From: Amia ocellicauda
Lineage: Eukaryota; Chordata; Actinopteri; Amiiformes; Amiidae
Length of the DNA: 64,000 nucleotides
Assembly (NCBI RefSeq): GCF_036373705.1
Contig: NC_089868.1
Coordinates: 12,215,020-12,279,019 of the forward strand
Reading direction: 5' to 3'
Shown: positions 1 through 12,101 of the stretch, piece by piece
Layout: each line of letters starts with the position of its first letter
How positions within the stretch are numbered: position 1 is the stretch's first letter
Notes under the pieces: generated by a model
Told to the model about the DNA's origin: nothing
The model's input: the letters and a program-made list of their open reading frames with translations, nothing else
The model's database searches: none
Translations under genes and position numbers: made by a program

Positions 1-1500
1 TAGACCGAGACCGCCATCTGCAGCTCGTAGTGTGACCACCAGAGTGAGGCCTGATTCGATCAGACCACCTAGACCTGATGTGAATTAGCAGGTATATGCA
101 TGTATATGCATGCATGTATATAGCTATGCATGTATAGCTCATAGAGCCCAAACAACGCTAGTTAGTGCAGATAAGATGAAAGAGATGTGCTTAAAGTGAA
201 TGAGATGATAAGGAGCTGGACATGGGCTGCTGAGACGCTGTCAGGAGTGGGGTCCTCTCACAGTCGTCTGTGGACGGATGTTGACGTATCGAGTCATGGA
301 AGAGGTGTCTCTCGTGCTGTGGACTGGCACGTCGATTCACACTCAGTAGGGGTTTAAAAAGATATCTGACTGGGGTGTTGACTTCTCTAATTAGTTGAAA
401 CTTCACAAATTGCATAATGTCATTTCACAACAGTCCAGTGACCCATTTTGCACAGCAGCACCCTTCCTATTGATTTATCAGACTGTCATAGCGTGTGTTT
501 GACATTGGTTTATAGATTGTACTCTTGACAGTCTGCGTTGCCCCTACTTAAATCCCACTGAATGGCTCTTGTGTAATGCAGTGCCACTTGGGGGTCCCAG
601 GTGGGGGTCAATGCAATGAGAACACTATACCATTCTAAAGAGACACAATAAACATTGGACAAATTTGCTAATAGTCTCAGAGCTTGTGCCCAGCTTTTCC
701 ACAAATTCCAGCTTATCTGATTTTATATGGTTTACTATTGATTTGTGGTGACATAACACAATAAACAGATAGGTCTGCTAACATGTCTTGCTGTAGTAAG
801 CACTGCTCATCATTGTTTAAAGCAGTAATTAGCATTGTTCTTCAGTGCCCACTGCTTAGTCAAATCATAGAGTTCAGCTGACTATCATGCATTTATTCAT
901 AGTTGCTTTCCATTTAATCCAAGAAATCTGATGAAAATGAAAAAGAGTAATAATAATGTCATCACTATGTATGTTTCACTGTCATCATTTGGCTTTATGT
1001 GCAAGTCCAGTGTTGAAGGGTTTGTAAAATCAGTACGAGAGCAGCACGGCTGAATAAGGCCACTCACACTCACAATCGTGCACATGCAAATACAGAGACA
1101 CACACAGCGGCACAGTAATGATCACTCCAGAGTGAGTCAGGAATGCTTTCATTTTGAACCAGGAATAAACTCGCTGTTCACACGGGCACAAGCTACAGAC
1201 CAGACGCATTTCCCCAGCACAGCCCCCGCTGATTGAGGACAGTGATTGGCTTACATGGATTCATTCCCTTGTGAGTGTGCAGTGTGGAAGTTGACGGATG
1301 GATTTCCAAACAGCACCCCTTGCTGGTCTGAACAAAGTATATAAATGGCTGATAATCCTTGTTACACTGAGTAACACTATCACATTGATTTGAATTGCAT
1401 TGTGTTGAGTCACTAAGCAAATGTGTCACTTGGTTTTGCTTTAGTGGCTCTTTAATGGCCCTTTCACAGCCTCATTTTATCAAGTGCCTTGAGATGGTGC
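1..1500. other. No gene recognised
   Basis: I see no convincing exon or named repeat here. The first 200 bases carry a short run of imperfect tgtatatgcatg repeats (about 90-140). The open frames are short, lack splice context and look like chance. Confidence 0.4.
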
Positions 1501-2004
1501 TACCCATGTACATCCACAGCACATTGCAGCACTGCAATCTCTCCATCGTTCGGCACTGAAGACAGTTTGCTCAACTCCTCCACTGCAGAGCCCAGGGCAC
1601 CCAGCTGTGCAGACAAGTGAAGAAAGAATAGAGGGGTGAATACACCGATACAGAGAAGGGGTTCATATACTTACACACAGGGATAAGGGCTTTAACACTG
1701 ATACACACAGAGTACAGCAACTACACTGAGCCACAGTGCTGGTTACAGAGAGAGAAAGCAGTGCTCCACTTCTCACAGCAGGCCTGCAAGAGGCAGCAAG
1801 AGGAGCAGGGCACTCTGAGGAGAGTGTGAGGGTAAGAACAGGGGGCCACACTGAACAATATCAGTGTGCAGACAGACTCAGGACACGTGTAGCCAAGGAA
1901 ACCTCAGCAGAGCTCTTTGTGTACAGGTCCAGCACCCACAGCCCCAGAGCTGCCCAGGGAGTGGGGTCAGACACACCGTACATCTGCTGTTTTGAAGCTC
2001 TTAC

Positions 2005-2086
2005 CATGGTCCTGTCCCCTGGCTCTGCTCCGCCATACCTCCACAAATACACTGTGCCGTTACACACTGCTACCACCAGGAGGGGC
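2005..2086 (-). CDS. Candidate internal exon, possibly WD40-like
   Basis: On the minus strand a tacag acceptor is followed by an 82-base open segment that ends ACCATG|GTAAGA, a good donor. It encodes about 27 residues, with the stretch LLVVAVCNGTVYLWRY near the start. That pattern resembles the inner strands of a WD40 blade (hydrophobic run, small residue, G-T-V-Y-LW), but a single blade is weak evidence. A further open segment lies at about 1,860-1,945 on the same strand, and I could not connect the two with confidence. The plus strand is also open across this region, so the strand is not certain. I do not recognise the gene. Confidence 0.25.
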
Positions 2087-3669
2087 TGTACACCAGACTC
2101 ACCCTGGGACTAAAGTCACTCACTGGCAGAAGGATCAACAATCCTTGCAATAAGCAGACAGCTTGTCAAGTTGTAACTGCAGATTCCTAGGCAGCTTTAG
2201 AAGGAGCAATATTTGACTTAAGATAAGACAGTTGTTCCTACACCTGCAACGATTAGTCTGTCCACAAATTGCCAGTCATCATCACACTGTGTCCTAGTCC
2301 TGTCTTACAGGGGCTCATGTGTGCAGTCTCACCTTTTCACAGCCTCTGTCCCAGCATGCATTGCATCATCCTATGCACCAGCATCAGTGTGACCTCTGAG
2401 GGGAGGGCAGCAGCGGTCATGAACAGCCTAGAGCTGAGAGAAACACAGACACAGTCATTTTTAAGACTATATTTTAGTTGTGCAGGGAGGGTTGGGAGCT
2501 ATAGTAAGATTCAGGTTAAACTCAGGATATTAACAATAACTGTACATTTGTTTGATCACAAATCTTCCAAAAGTTGGTCTGTGTTATTATGGCAAATCCC
2601 AAAACTGGCTAAACATGTATTAGGAGGACATCCAAAACCTCACACAAATGTAATGGAAAGGTCAGGCTCTCTGCTACTTGTGTGCCAAGTATTAGGGAGG
2701 TTTCATTTTGTCTTCTCATCTTGATGGAGAATTTGGTTATAATGAAATCATTTGGAGATAATTCAAACTGTAACTTGCAAGTAGTTTACAAGAGATGTGC
2801 CCTGAGATGATAGAATCACTGCTTCAACTGAGAAAGTAACGTATCATAGAGTTACAGGTAATTAAAAATGTATTACATATATGATATAATAGCTGGAGTG
2901 AGAACTGATCTTATTTTATAACCCCCAGCTCACAACAATACCTATGACATTACATATTTTGCTAATTCAAGAAAACATGACTTAATATGTGGGAGATTTA
3001 ATGGAGGGGAGAGAGTGAAGCAGCTCCATGGCCTCAGCTCTGGCTCCAGGCTCTGGAGCGCTCTGAAGAGCCTGAGTCCAGCTCCAGCTCCGCTCCGGCT
3101 CCAGAGCACAACTTACAAAATCTGTCCAGCTCCGATCCAGCTCCAGGTCCTGGAGATGGCTCCGGGCTCCAGAGCTGGTGCACGGCCAACGTTACAAGGC
3201 AGCAATCAGGTTGTTTCCCAGAAATGTTGCAAATGCATTGCTCATCCATATTACCCAATGTAGGAGTCACTGGAGATGGAGGTCACCCTCCTCTTTAACT
3301 CCAGACTCATCCATGGCCTGTGGATAATACACATCCTCCTCAAAACCACATGCCCTGATACACTGATACACTACAAAGACATACAAATACAAAGACAATG
3401 CAATAATACAATACAAGTGTAAGATCTGAGGTTCCAGGGTTCAAGTCCCTGTTTGGGTACCAAATTATATGCAAGTACAGCCCAGCTGTTTAAATGTGTA
3501 AAACATGTAAAATAATGTGATATACTGTAATAATTGTAAGTCCAACACAACATATACCACAATATCATAGTTAATCATTAGCAATATAATGTACATTCAT
3601 AAATTCAATGGTATTTGCCTTAAAGGCACACAACCAGATTTTAAATGCATATGTGAACATGTGATCAGC

Positions 3670-4030
3670 CAATATTGCAGTGAATTACACTGAATGCTGC
3701 ACACACACTGTACACTGAATGCTGCACACACACTACGCACTGTACACTGAATACTGCATACAAACTGTACATTGAATACTGCACACACTGCGCACTATAC
3801 ACTGAATACTGCACACACACTGCACACTGTACACTGAATACTGCACACACACTGCGCACTGTACACTGAATACTGCACACACACTGCACACTGTACACTG
3901 AATACTGCACACACACTGCGCACTGTACACTGAATACTTACGCTACACATCATACACCACACGCTACACAAACAGTGCACACCACACCGAATACTGCACA
4001 CTGTACATTATACAGTGCACACTGAACACA
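3670..4030. repeat. 32-bp minisatellite
   Basis: Tandem, slightly diverged units contain the words cacacactgcgcactg and tacactgaatactg. The unit is about 32 bases long. Because 32 is not a multiple of three, the array produces overlapping open frames rich in Cys, Val, Gln and Ser. These are an artefact and not a protein. The outer copies (3,670-3,790 and 3,950-4,030) are more diverged than the central ones. Confidence 0.85.
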
Positions 4031-4113
4031 CACAGTAGGGCATTTCTCTCATTGTATTATAATATAATTCAGTACATTAATAAATGTCCCTCTCGCTCTC
4101 TCTCTCTGCAGGC

Positions 4114-4251
4114 TGGTCCCGGGACGGCTCTGTTCCAGGCAGTGATGTCACTGCTGTGCTCAGTGCAGGAGCAGGGAGACCGCACCCCCCCAGGCATACT
4201 CAAGGCTGCTCTCTACCTTCTGGCACTCAGCCAGGACCGGAGTCCCCAATG
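4114..4251 (+). CDS. Candidate terminal coding exon, unidentified gene
   Basis: A long CT-rich tract ending in ctgcag at about 4,112 is a textbook acceptor. It is followed by an open frame of about 46 codons ending in TGA. The predicted C-terminus contains the segments LFQAVMSLLCSVQEQ and PPGILKAALYLLALSQD, amphipathic helical sequence that looks genuinely coding and could belong to a helical-repeat protein. I found no clearly matching upstream exon on the plus strand; a weak candidate follows a cttacag at about 2,310. The gene is not identified. Confidence 0.3.
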
Positions 4252-4259
4252 ACTAAATC

Positions 4260-5506
4260 CATTATTTTGACAATAACGTTTTTAGGGGTAATTGTCATTT
4301 GTTTTTATTTCATACATTTGTGTGTAGTGTTCGTCAAGGTGTTTTCACACTGCTAGCTACATTTTTCTTGTATGATTATTTCACAATACAGCAACATATG
4401 AATGATGAATCATGCTGTAAACATGTATGACGGAGATGAACCTAAATCTATTTCTTGCATCTTGAATAGTGTAGGGAAAAAATGAAAAGGAAATTTAAAA
4501 GTGGGGACATTTCCCGCTTCTTCCTTCCCCTAAAACAGTGTAGGGGGCACAAGGAGGGAGAGTTGGAGAAAGAAGGAGAGCAGAGCGAGAGACAGGAGAG
4601 AGATGGTGAACTGAGCTACAGAAATAAAGACAAGAGACATGGAGATGGAATGAGCAGCGCCAGAGAATAAAGAGATTCTGAGACAGGCAACGATCAAGAC
4701 AGAGATGGATAAAGAAAGTGAGAGCGATAAAGAGAGAGACAGGAACCCACAGGTGGAAAGTGAAGGGAGACAGAGACAGATTGACATGCCTGCCCCAAGT
4801 GCAGCTGAACCACATGCTATGTTTGTTGTTTGTGGTCTAGATAACAATTAGGCTGAGATATCTGCCTTAGTTGACTGAATTATTTACAGCAAAGTGTTGC
4901 TTTACTAGTAATTAGACCTTCCTTGACTTACGTCATCAAAAAAGGCTATCTTATGTTTGAAGAAAACAGGCTCCTGTATGTAAATATTTTCATGTCTACA
5001 AAATCTCTGTGATTTAATGAGATTAAAGAGTATGCTACTCTTCCATGCATTCTACATACCGGTCTATTTCAGATTAACTTTATTATACTGTGCTTTCTTG
5101 TCTCCCCACAAAATGTAAATAGGGAAATGAGCAACATCCAGGCAGTCATTGTTTTAATCTTACTTAATCACCGTCATTGTCATACTTGTGTGTCCTTTAG
5201 TGCACATCGTCCGTTCTCCAGCAGATATTGTAGCTGCACGAGGCATCGATCCAGTCTAACTATATGTGGCAAATCTATTTTCAAGTATATATAGTGATTA
5301 ACATTGAGGCTGGCTGATCTGTTTTTGGTTCATCTCCCATCAGAAGACACTAACGTCAATTTGATTTGGATTGTGTGGGGATTCTTCCACGCCTCCATGC
5401 CACCCTACAACTATCTCCTGCCACCCGCTTGCCACCCCAGGTGAAAATGTCTAGATCCGCCCCTGGTTGTAAGTTACTCAATGTCAAATAAAAAAATAAA
5501 AAAAAG

Positions 5507-5568
<62 letters not shown>

Positions 5569-6060
5569 TGTCTCTGGATTAATTTTAATATTTGTATTGT
5601 ATGGAACAAACTTTTTTTTATTAATTTGTCATAAGAACTACATTATTTGTGTCATAGGATTAAACACCTACAGCTATATTTCATAGCAAGCCTTGAAATT
5701 AGGTATGAAGCCCAATTCTGAAAATCATAGATCTCCTCATTAAAATACAATCCACCTCATTTAATGGGGCAATATTTCCATATGAACTCATTTACGACGT
5801 TTTAAACTGACCCTGGGGTTGAAAAGTATAATATTGATTGACACATCCTTCCCCCCGGTCCAATGAGTGCATTATCACAAAGTGGAATCAGTTGTTTATT
5901 TCTCTCTGAGGTTGAATCAGTGTGATTCATCAAATTGAAAGACACTCATCTGATACAGATTCATGACACAGCGTCACATCAATCTAAGACAGTCTGACAG
6001 CTGCTCTGGGTCTCTCGATTGTGTTGCTCACCCACCTGACTGACTGGAGCCCGTTCCCGC
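4260..6060. other. Intergenic, no gene recognised
   Basis: The stretch is AT-rich, with a purine-rich block at 4,540-4,790. A segment around 5,390-5,470 (cca cccca g..., then atccgcccctgg) looks like a worn DNA-transposon end. A long (AT)n run sits at about 5,509-5,562. No exon is supported. Confidence 0.4.
5509..5562. repeat. (AT)n microsatellite
   Basis: About 27 uninterrupted AT dinucleotides follow an A-rich run. Confidence 0.95.
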
Positions 6061-6204
6061 CTGGTGTGGAAACTGGGACACTGGACACTGGGGGGTGTCA
6101 CCAGTAGTGTTCTCTGTGTGTCAGTGTTAGTGTGCCTCCCTGCTCAGGCTGCAGCGCCACCACTCTGCACAGCTACTGCCCTCTCCAGCCTGTCCACCAC
6201 ACTG

Positions 6205-6970
6205 GTGTCTGTGGCCTGGCTCCGTGTGTCCTCTTCACTGTGTCTGTGGCCTGGCTCCGTGTGTCCTCTTCACTGTGTCTGTGGCCTGGCTCCGTGTGTC
6301 CTCTTCACTGTGTCTGTGGCCTGGCTCCGTGTGTACCCTTCACTGTGTCTGTGGCCTGGCTCTAGGTGTCCTCTTCACTGTGTCTGTGGCCTGGCTCTGT
6401 GTGTCCTCTTCACTGTGTCTGTGGCCTGGCTCTGTGTGTCCTCTTCACTGTGTGTCCTCTTCACTGTGTCTGTGGCCTGGCTCCATGTGTCCTCTTCACA
6501 GTGTGTCCTTTTCACTGTGTCTGTGGCCTGGCTGAGTGTGTCCTCTTCACAGTGTCTGTGTCCTCTTCACTGTGTCTGTGGCCTGGCTCTGTGTGTCCTC
6601 TTCACAGTGTGTCCTTTTCACTGTGTCTGTGGCCTTGCTCCGTGTGTCTTCTTCACAGTGTGTCCTCTTCACTGTGTCTGTGGCCTGGCTCTGTGTGTCC
6701 TCTTCACTGTGTGTCCTCTTCACTGTGTCTGTGGCCTGGCTCCATGTGTCCTCTTCACAGTGTGTCCTTTTCACTGTGTCTGTGGCCTGGCTGAGTGTGT
6801 CCTCTTCACAGTGTCTGTGTCCTCTTCACTGTGTCTGTGGCCTGGCTCCGTGTGTCCTCTTCACAGTGTGTCCTTTTCACTGTGTCTGTGGCCTTGCTCC
6901 GTGTGTCTTCTTCACAGTGTGTCCTCTTCACTGTGTCTGTGGTCTGGCTCCATGTGTCCTCTTCACTCTT
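6205..6970. repeat. 35-bp minisatellite, copy 1
   Basis: The array is built from a 35-base unit containing ctgtggcctggctccgtgtg followed by tcctcttcact. Later parts use a longer variant in which an extra gtgtcctcttcac segment is inserted, giving higher-order units. The unit length is not a multiple of three, so all frames stay open for hundreds of codons (more than 300 on the plus strand). That open frame should not be called a gene. The same array, with related but reshuffled units, recurs at 58,650-58,985. Confidence 0.92.
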
Positions 6971-7192
6971 TAGTTGAAAACACAACGAAATGCATGTCAT
7001 TAGTCCACAGCAGCTAGCAGTGGACAAATGCAGAGCTATATTAGCAATGTATTGAAAGCAAGGAATGAGTGAACCTTGAATAAGATTTGAGCAGACGTTT
7101 GCAGTCCCCCTGGAAGCCAAATCCCCGCTCTCCCTCCCCGTCCGTCTTGAAGAAGGAGCCTCGGCCTGTGTGGAGCGACGAGGACAACAATA
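6971..7192. repeat. Unique flank of minisatellite, duplicated at 59 kb
   Basis: This non-repetitive segment directly follows the minisatellite. It matches 58,986-59,195 with few differences, including the words gcatgtcatta, cacagcagctagcagtgg and gagcctcggcct. On the minus strand both copies keep one open frame across the block (residues such as GRGSFFK and FQGDCKRLLKSYSRF), so a decayed or unrecognised exon is possible. I found no good donor site. Confidence 0.7.
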
Positions 7193-7392
7193 AATTTGGA
7201 TGTGTATATGTATTGTGTAAATAAAGGTATACATTGGTGTGTGTTAAGTCTTACTAGAAGTGTACTTAAGAAGGATGAGGTGATGCCAAGGGTCGGGCCA
7301 GAAGGTAGTTTGATGTGTTTGCTGCACTGCACAACAATGACCAACTGGGAAAGCCCCACCGAAGATCTATCATATATATGTGTTGGTTTGTC

Positions 7393-7440
7393 TGTGTGTG
7401 TGTGTGTGTGTGTGTCTGTCTATCTCTCTATCTGTCTGTG
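7393..7440. repeat. (TG)n microsatellite and TCTG-rich tail
   Basis: About eleven TG dinucleotides are followed by tctgtctatctctctatctg. Confidence 0.85.
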
Positions 7441-7844
7441 TCTGTGTATCCGTGGGTGTATGTGTCTCTGTTTGTGTTGGTAGTTTTAATTGCAATTGAA
7501 TTGTAAGCACTGGCGGATCCAAGGGTTGGTAAGGGGTAACAGCTTCCACCCCAGTAAGAAAGACTTGCCACCCCAATCTCCCCATGCTAAAATATGTATT
7601 TTTTTACATTTTAATCCTGTCCGACATTCGCTATAGAATAGTTACTGTGTAGTTTTTCTGCGAGACGTCTCTGACAAGAACGTGAACTTTAGTTTAGTGA
7701 ACTCTCTACAAAATAGTTAAGGTGTTGGATGGGGACGGTGTGTGGTGGGGACTGTGGTAGTGCCAGTTCCCGTTGAGGCGGAGTGTGAAGAACCCAGAGA
7801 AGGTCTGCCACCTCCACAATATCATATAGATAGGAGAAGCTAGG

Positions 7845-8055
7845 GGGCTGGTCTACTATGATGGGATGCCAAAACTCTGCAGGCGGTGTCAGGGTCAAGA
7901 CCTCGGTGTTGCCCAGTGCACAGCGGTGGTCTGTGGCAAGTGTAAGGGAAGTCATCTGACACATGCCTGCAGAGAAAAGATACTCTGAAACCTCTGGGGC
8001 TGTGAGGGCCATGTTTATAAGAACTGCCCCCAGTCGTACGCGGATAGAGTCGGGT
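7845..8055 (+). pseudogene. Retroelement ORF1/gag fragment with CCHC knuckles
   Basis: The plus-strand frame shows a series of zinc-knuckle-like motifs: C-R-R-C...C, then CGKCKGSHLTHAC, then after an in-frame stop G-C-E-G-H-V-Y-K-N-C. The spacing and order fit the nucleic-acid-binding ORF1 of Tx1/L1-type LINEs or of related gag proteins, in which two or three knuckles lie near the C-terminus. The in-frame TGA and the absence of any RT nearby show a dead fragment. The exact family is uncertain. Confidence 0.55.
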
Positions 8056-8635
8056 CTACCTTCTCACGGACCAGCAATGCAATAGTCAAGCTGTTTTGTT
8101 TGCCATTATTGTTGAACTGAATTTTAAGAATTTTAATCATGAGCATTAAAATTTGTATTGTTTTAATTTGTAATGTAAAAAACTAAACCAAATAAACAGT
8201 ATTTTCACTATTTTATCAGTATTTTATGATTCTATCAGTTGTTTATTGTTTTGTCTAGTGTGGAAGTGTTGTTTTATAGTCCGTGTCTTGGCCTGTTTTA
8301 GACTTTCCTCACAACTGCTGCATTCAACTCCACTCCTCCCCCACCTGGATTATTCACCAAGACCATTGCAATGCTCTCAATTTTTTCCAATCAATCTCCT
8401 CCACATTCATTGCTGTTTACACTGGACTTCTGCTAGGTGAGCTCACTCCATTCTTTTGACATTGGCTTGTTTTTCATGATCATTCTCGTCAACACATTGT
8501 TTATTCTTTTGTTACTTTGCAGAACAGTTCATTTTGCCTTTACTTTGTTACTTTTCTTCAGCCTGTTTTCAATTGTGCATCCATTTCAATCTCATTTACC
8601 CCATTCCAAGTGTCCTAATTCTTTTCTATAGGGTG

Positions 8636-9455
8636 TGTTACGCTCCTCAGTGAAGGGGAACATAACCGCCCATGCACACACACACTGGGGTAGGAAGAAC
8701 AAATGTAAAGGCAAGTGCACTACCAAATGTACCCGGAAACAAAACAAGTCTCCCAAAAGAGGGATTTTATTTCCTTTTTAACAAGCAAAGAACTACTTGT
8801 TAACCAAGTTAATGAAAGTTAATAACAAACAGGTTTAAATATATAGAACATGGAACAGGGTTACACAATATAACAATAGTCAGGTTTTACAAATAACAAT
8901 AGACAGATAAGGTAAATAAAGGGGTGGTGGTTAACTGACAAAGGGTAGGAGAAGGACCGTGCGAATGGTCTGTGAAATCAACAAAGTAACAAAAAGGCCC
9001 TGACTTCCCTACACCTCTATCTCTACCTATAACAATACTAAGCCCTGAATCTAACCTACCTGCTACAGAAAGATGGTGACATCCATTCGTTCCTAACCTA
9101 GTGTATATAACAAAAAGCTATGTGATGCAGAGTTTACCCATGGGTTTCTTACCTAGCCCTTCTCCATACTGACAGGAGCCGGAGCCGGGCAACACAAAAC
9201 TAAAACAACGCCATACCGCTCTCTCTCCACACACTAAACAGCACAGGTATATATAGGTGATGGGTCCTGCTGTGATTGGCCGGCAACAATAGATGGGGGA
9301 ACCAATGAGGACAGGTAAAGCACCCCCTCTTCAGCAACAAATCCCCACAACCAAAAGAGAGCTCTTCATCAGCAAATTGCACCTAAAAGAGAACTACAGA
9401 CAAAATCAAAGACAAACGGCAACACACAGATTCACAAGAGACCAGGAACGTAACA
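8636..9455 (-). mobile_element. Solo LTR, probably gypsy-type
   Basis: The segment runs TGTTACG...CGTAACA, an LTR-style inverted end, and is 820 bases long. Read on the minus strand it has a TATA-like box (ctatatatacc, about 9,247-9,257) and, further on, an AATAAA signal (about 8,765-8,775) in the right order for U3-R-U5. Flanking pentamers are gggtg and gtgtg (4 of 5 identical), consistent with a worn 5-bp target-site duplication. No internal coding region is attached. The class assignment is inference from size and ends. Confidence 0.6.
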
Positions 9456-9649
9456 GTGTGTTTGTTGGGTTGTTTGTATGTGGATGGTCTGAATGCTTCA
9501 GCCCAACACTTTATTTCTTCCTTCTTTTTCTGCTGTTGTATTCCATGTGCTTTTCTACCTTTACCAAGTTATTTTCCATATCCATTCATATCCCTTCTAT
9601 ATCCTTATATACTATAATTGTACTCTGCAGTCTTTCTCTTGTCCTATAT

Positions 9650-11040
9650 TCTATACTTCACTTGGAGTATACTATACAGCTGTCTGAGTTGTGGGAAAGC
9701 AGCCCCAACTGTGAAGAGCTCCTGCATGGATTTATTCAAGCAAGTTTTGCAGGGGTAGACCACCAGATTAAGGCAGCCATTTCCATTTTTGGTCTTTTTG
9801 TCTCTAACAGCTCTGCAATTGTTGCTCATTCTTCTTGGCAAAATTGCTCAAGCTCTCTCAAGTTGGATGGGCACTGTTGGTTAAGAGCAACTTTCAAGTC
9901 TTGCTACATATTCTCAACTGGATTGACGTCTTGGCTTTGACTGGGCCGTTCTAAGACACTCAGCTTCTTCTTTTTAAACCACTCCAGTGTAGCCTAGGTT
10001 GTGTGTTTTCCACAATTGTATGGCTGAAAAGTGAACCTTCACCCAAATCCAAGGTCTCTTGCAGACTGAAGCAGGTTTTCCTCAAGGATTTTTCTATATT
10101 TGGGTCCATCCATCATGCCCTCAATCCTGACAAGTTTCAGTCCCTGCCGATAAAAAGCTCAAGGAGATGAGTAGTGTTGTCTTCGTGCCACACATAGCGT
10201 TTTGCATTTAGGTCAAAAAATGCAATTTTGGTCTCATTTGACCAGAGAACTCTTTGCCACATCTTTGCTGTGTCTTCCACATGCCATATGGCAAATTTGA
10301 TGTGACTGATCTTCAGCAATGGCTTTCTCCGTGCCACTCTTCCATATAGCCCAGCATTGTTGAGCACCAGGGTAATATTTGTCAGTTTACCCCATTCTGT
10401 CAGTGAAACTCTGCAGCTCCACAGACTTAACATGGGCCTCTTGCTGGCATCTCTGATGACTGACCTCTGTACCCAGTCAATTAGTTTCAGCAGACAGTCT
10501 GCTCTTGACAGGCTTGTGGATGTGCCATATTCTTTCATTGTAATGGATTTAACTCTGCTCCAGGGGGATGTTCTAAGTTTGGGATATGTTTGTATAGCCC
10601 AACCCTGACTGCTGCTATCACAAAACTTTCTCTCTGGCTAGTTTTGAAAGGTCCTTGGTCTTCATGTTATGGTGGTTGCTTGTATATGCTCACTGACATA
10701 AGCTGGGGCCTTCTAGAAACTGGTGTATTCAATCTGAGATCATGTGACACTAATTGCATACAGTTGGAATCTATTCAAATAATGATATGACTTCTGGAGG
10801 TAATTGGCTGCTCCACAGCTTATTTAAGTGTGTCATAGCAAAGGGTGTGAATACTTATGCAAGGAAGACATTTCATTTTTTTATCTGTAGTTAATTAAAA
10901 AATATAATTCCAACATCAACATTATGTAATACTTTGTTTTGATCACTGACAGAAAATCCCATTTAAATATATTTTAGTTCCAGATTGTAACACTACAAAA
11001 TGTCCAAAAGTGCTTGAATTCTTATCCAATCCATTGTACC
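9650..11040 (-). mobile_element. Nested Tc1-like transposon debris
   Basis: From 10,140 to 10,540 the minus strand encodes a recognisable Tc1 transposase piece. It includes NNAGLYGRVARRKPLL and a VLWSNETKIAFF segment, where the family has WSDET, so the first catalytic Asp is changed to Asn. Frameshifts and stops break the rest. The flanks (9,650-10,130 and 10,560-11,040) resemble a different widespread fish DNA element, suggesting that the Tc1 piece sits inside it. Nothing here could be active. Confidence 0.6.
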
Positions 11041-12022
11041 TTTTGTTTTGTGTTGTGGGACAGCACCTATCCAGTCATGGATCTGGGTGAGATACTAATA
11101 TTTATATATGAGTAATATTTAAATTATATCTTATACTCATCCAACAAAACTAAACTCACTGTTTTTGAATATATATTTGACTGCATCAAATTGGACTTGC
11201 CAAAAATAAAAATATGGAATTAATATTTTATTTTATATTTTAGACTGTGATGGCAAACTGCCTTACACCTCCCTACAGAGGTGCGAGAACAGAGCAATTA
11301 CTAAGAAGAGCAGGATTTAAAGAATGATAACGATATGGCCTTGAACTTTGGATAATGGAAGCAGATTAGGGGCTTTCTTGGTTGCTTTGTGTTTGTGCTT
11401 ATGATTAGTGATGTGTTTAGAGAGGGACCTGTGCTATATGTGTAATTAGGCTCAACGAGGAGTAAGGGTTTGTTGTATGTTTTTTGACTGTCTGTTTATT
11501 TTGAACACCGGGAATAATAAATTGCCACAAATTCACCAAAATACATGCTGTTTTGCTGAGCCCCACCTTTCAGAGACTTTACATTTATATGTAAATAAGT
11601 GACTGGTTAATATGTGCCTACCGTCCACTTGCTAATCAAGCCAACCATAAACCAACGTTGGACCAACAAAGTTTCATGTCTGCAAAATGTTTGCACTTAA
11701 ATTTGTTAATTATATGTTTTTTCAATATTAATAGCACAGGCTATGCAACCAGTGGCGTAGGTTTCATTTCAGAAATGAAGGGGAAATGCATTTTCATTCC
11801 GTTGAGGGATGGGGTGGGGGGGTGAGGGATGTCATAGAGTGGAGGCGTTAATTCAGTCGTGAATAATGACAATGAATTAATGTATTTTTGAAGTTAGGTG
11901 TAAGGATATGCACCACCCTAAATGTGCAAATGATTGCCACTCTCTCAATATTTAGGGGGGGATCTCACACATCACACACACAGAAGTCCACAACACACAT
12001 TCACAGAGTATTGCAGAATGAC

Positions 12023-12100
<78 letters not shown>

Positions 12101-12101
12101 G
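12023..12101. repeat. (ATT)n microsatellite
   Basis: About 26 TTA/ATT triplets occur in a row. The long poly-Ile, poly-Leu and poly-Asn frames here are artefacts. Confidence 0.95.

Noticed and set aside
1736..2113. Open frame of 125 codons on the plus strand
   Set aside because: No acceptor or donor fits, composition is odd, and the opposite strand has a better exon-like segment. Kept only as a doubt about the strand at 2.0 kb.
3425..3475. tRNA-like 3' half (cagggttcaagtccctg, then gggtacca)
   Set aside because: A T-arm-like stem and B-box-like word are present, but I could not form a D arm and anticodon arm upstream. It may be a worn tRNA-derived SINE.
3700..3960. Possible CRISPR-like array
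   Set aside because: Regular repeats, but no distinct spacers; this is a eukaryotic minisatellite.
3597..4001. Overlapping Cys/Val/Gln-rich frames on the minus strand
   Set aside because: Product of the 32-bp minisatellite.
6064..7017. Open frame of 317 codons on the plus strand
   Set aside because: It lies in a 35-bp tandem array. The unit length is not a multiple of three, so all frames are open, and the translated repeat (SSSLCLWPGS and shifts) has no protein logic.
7689..8012. Open frame of 107 codons on the minus strand
   Set aside because: Shadow of the CCHC retroelement fragment on the plus strand.
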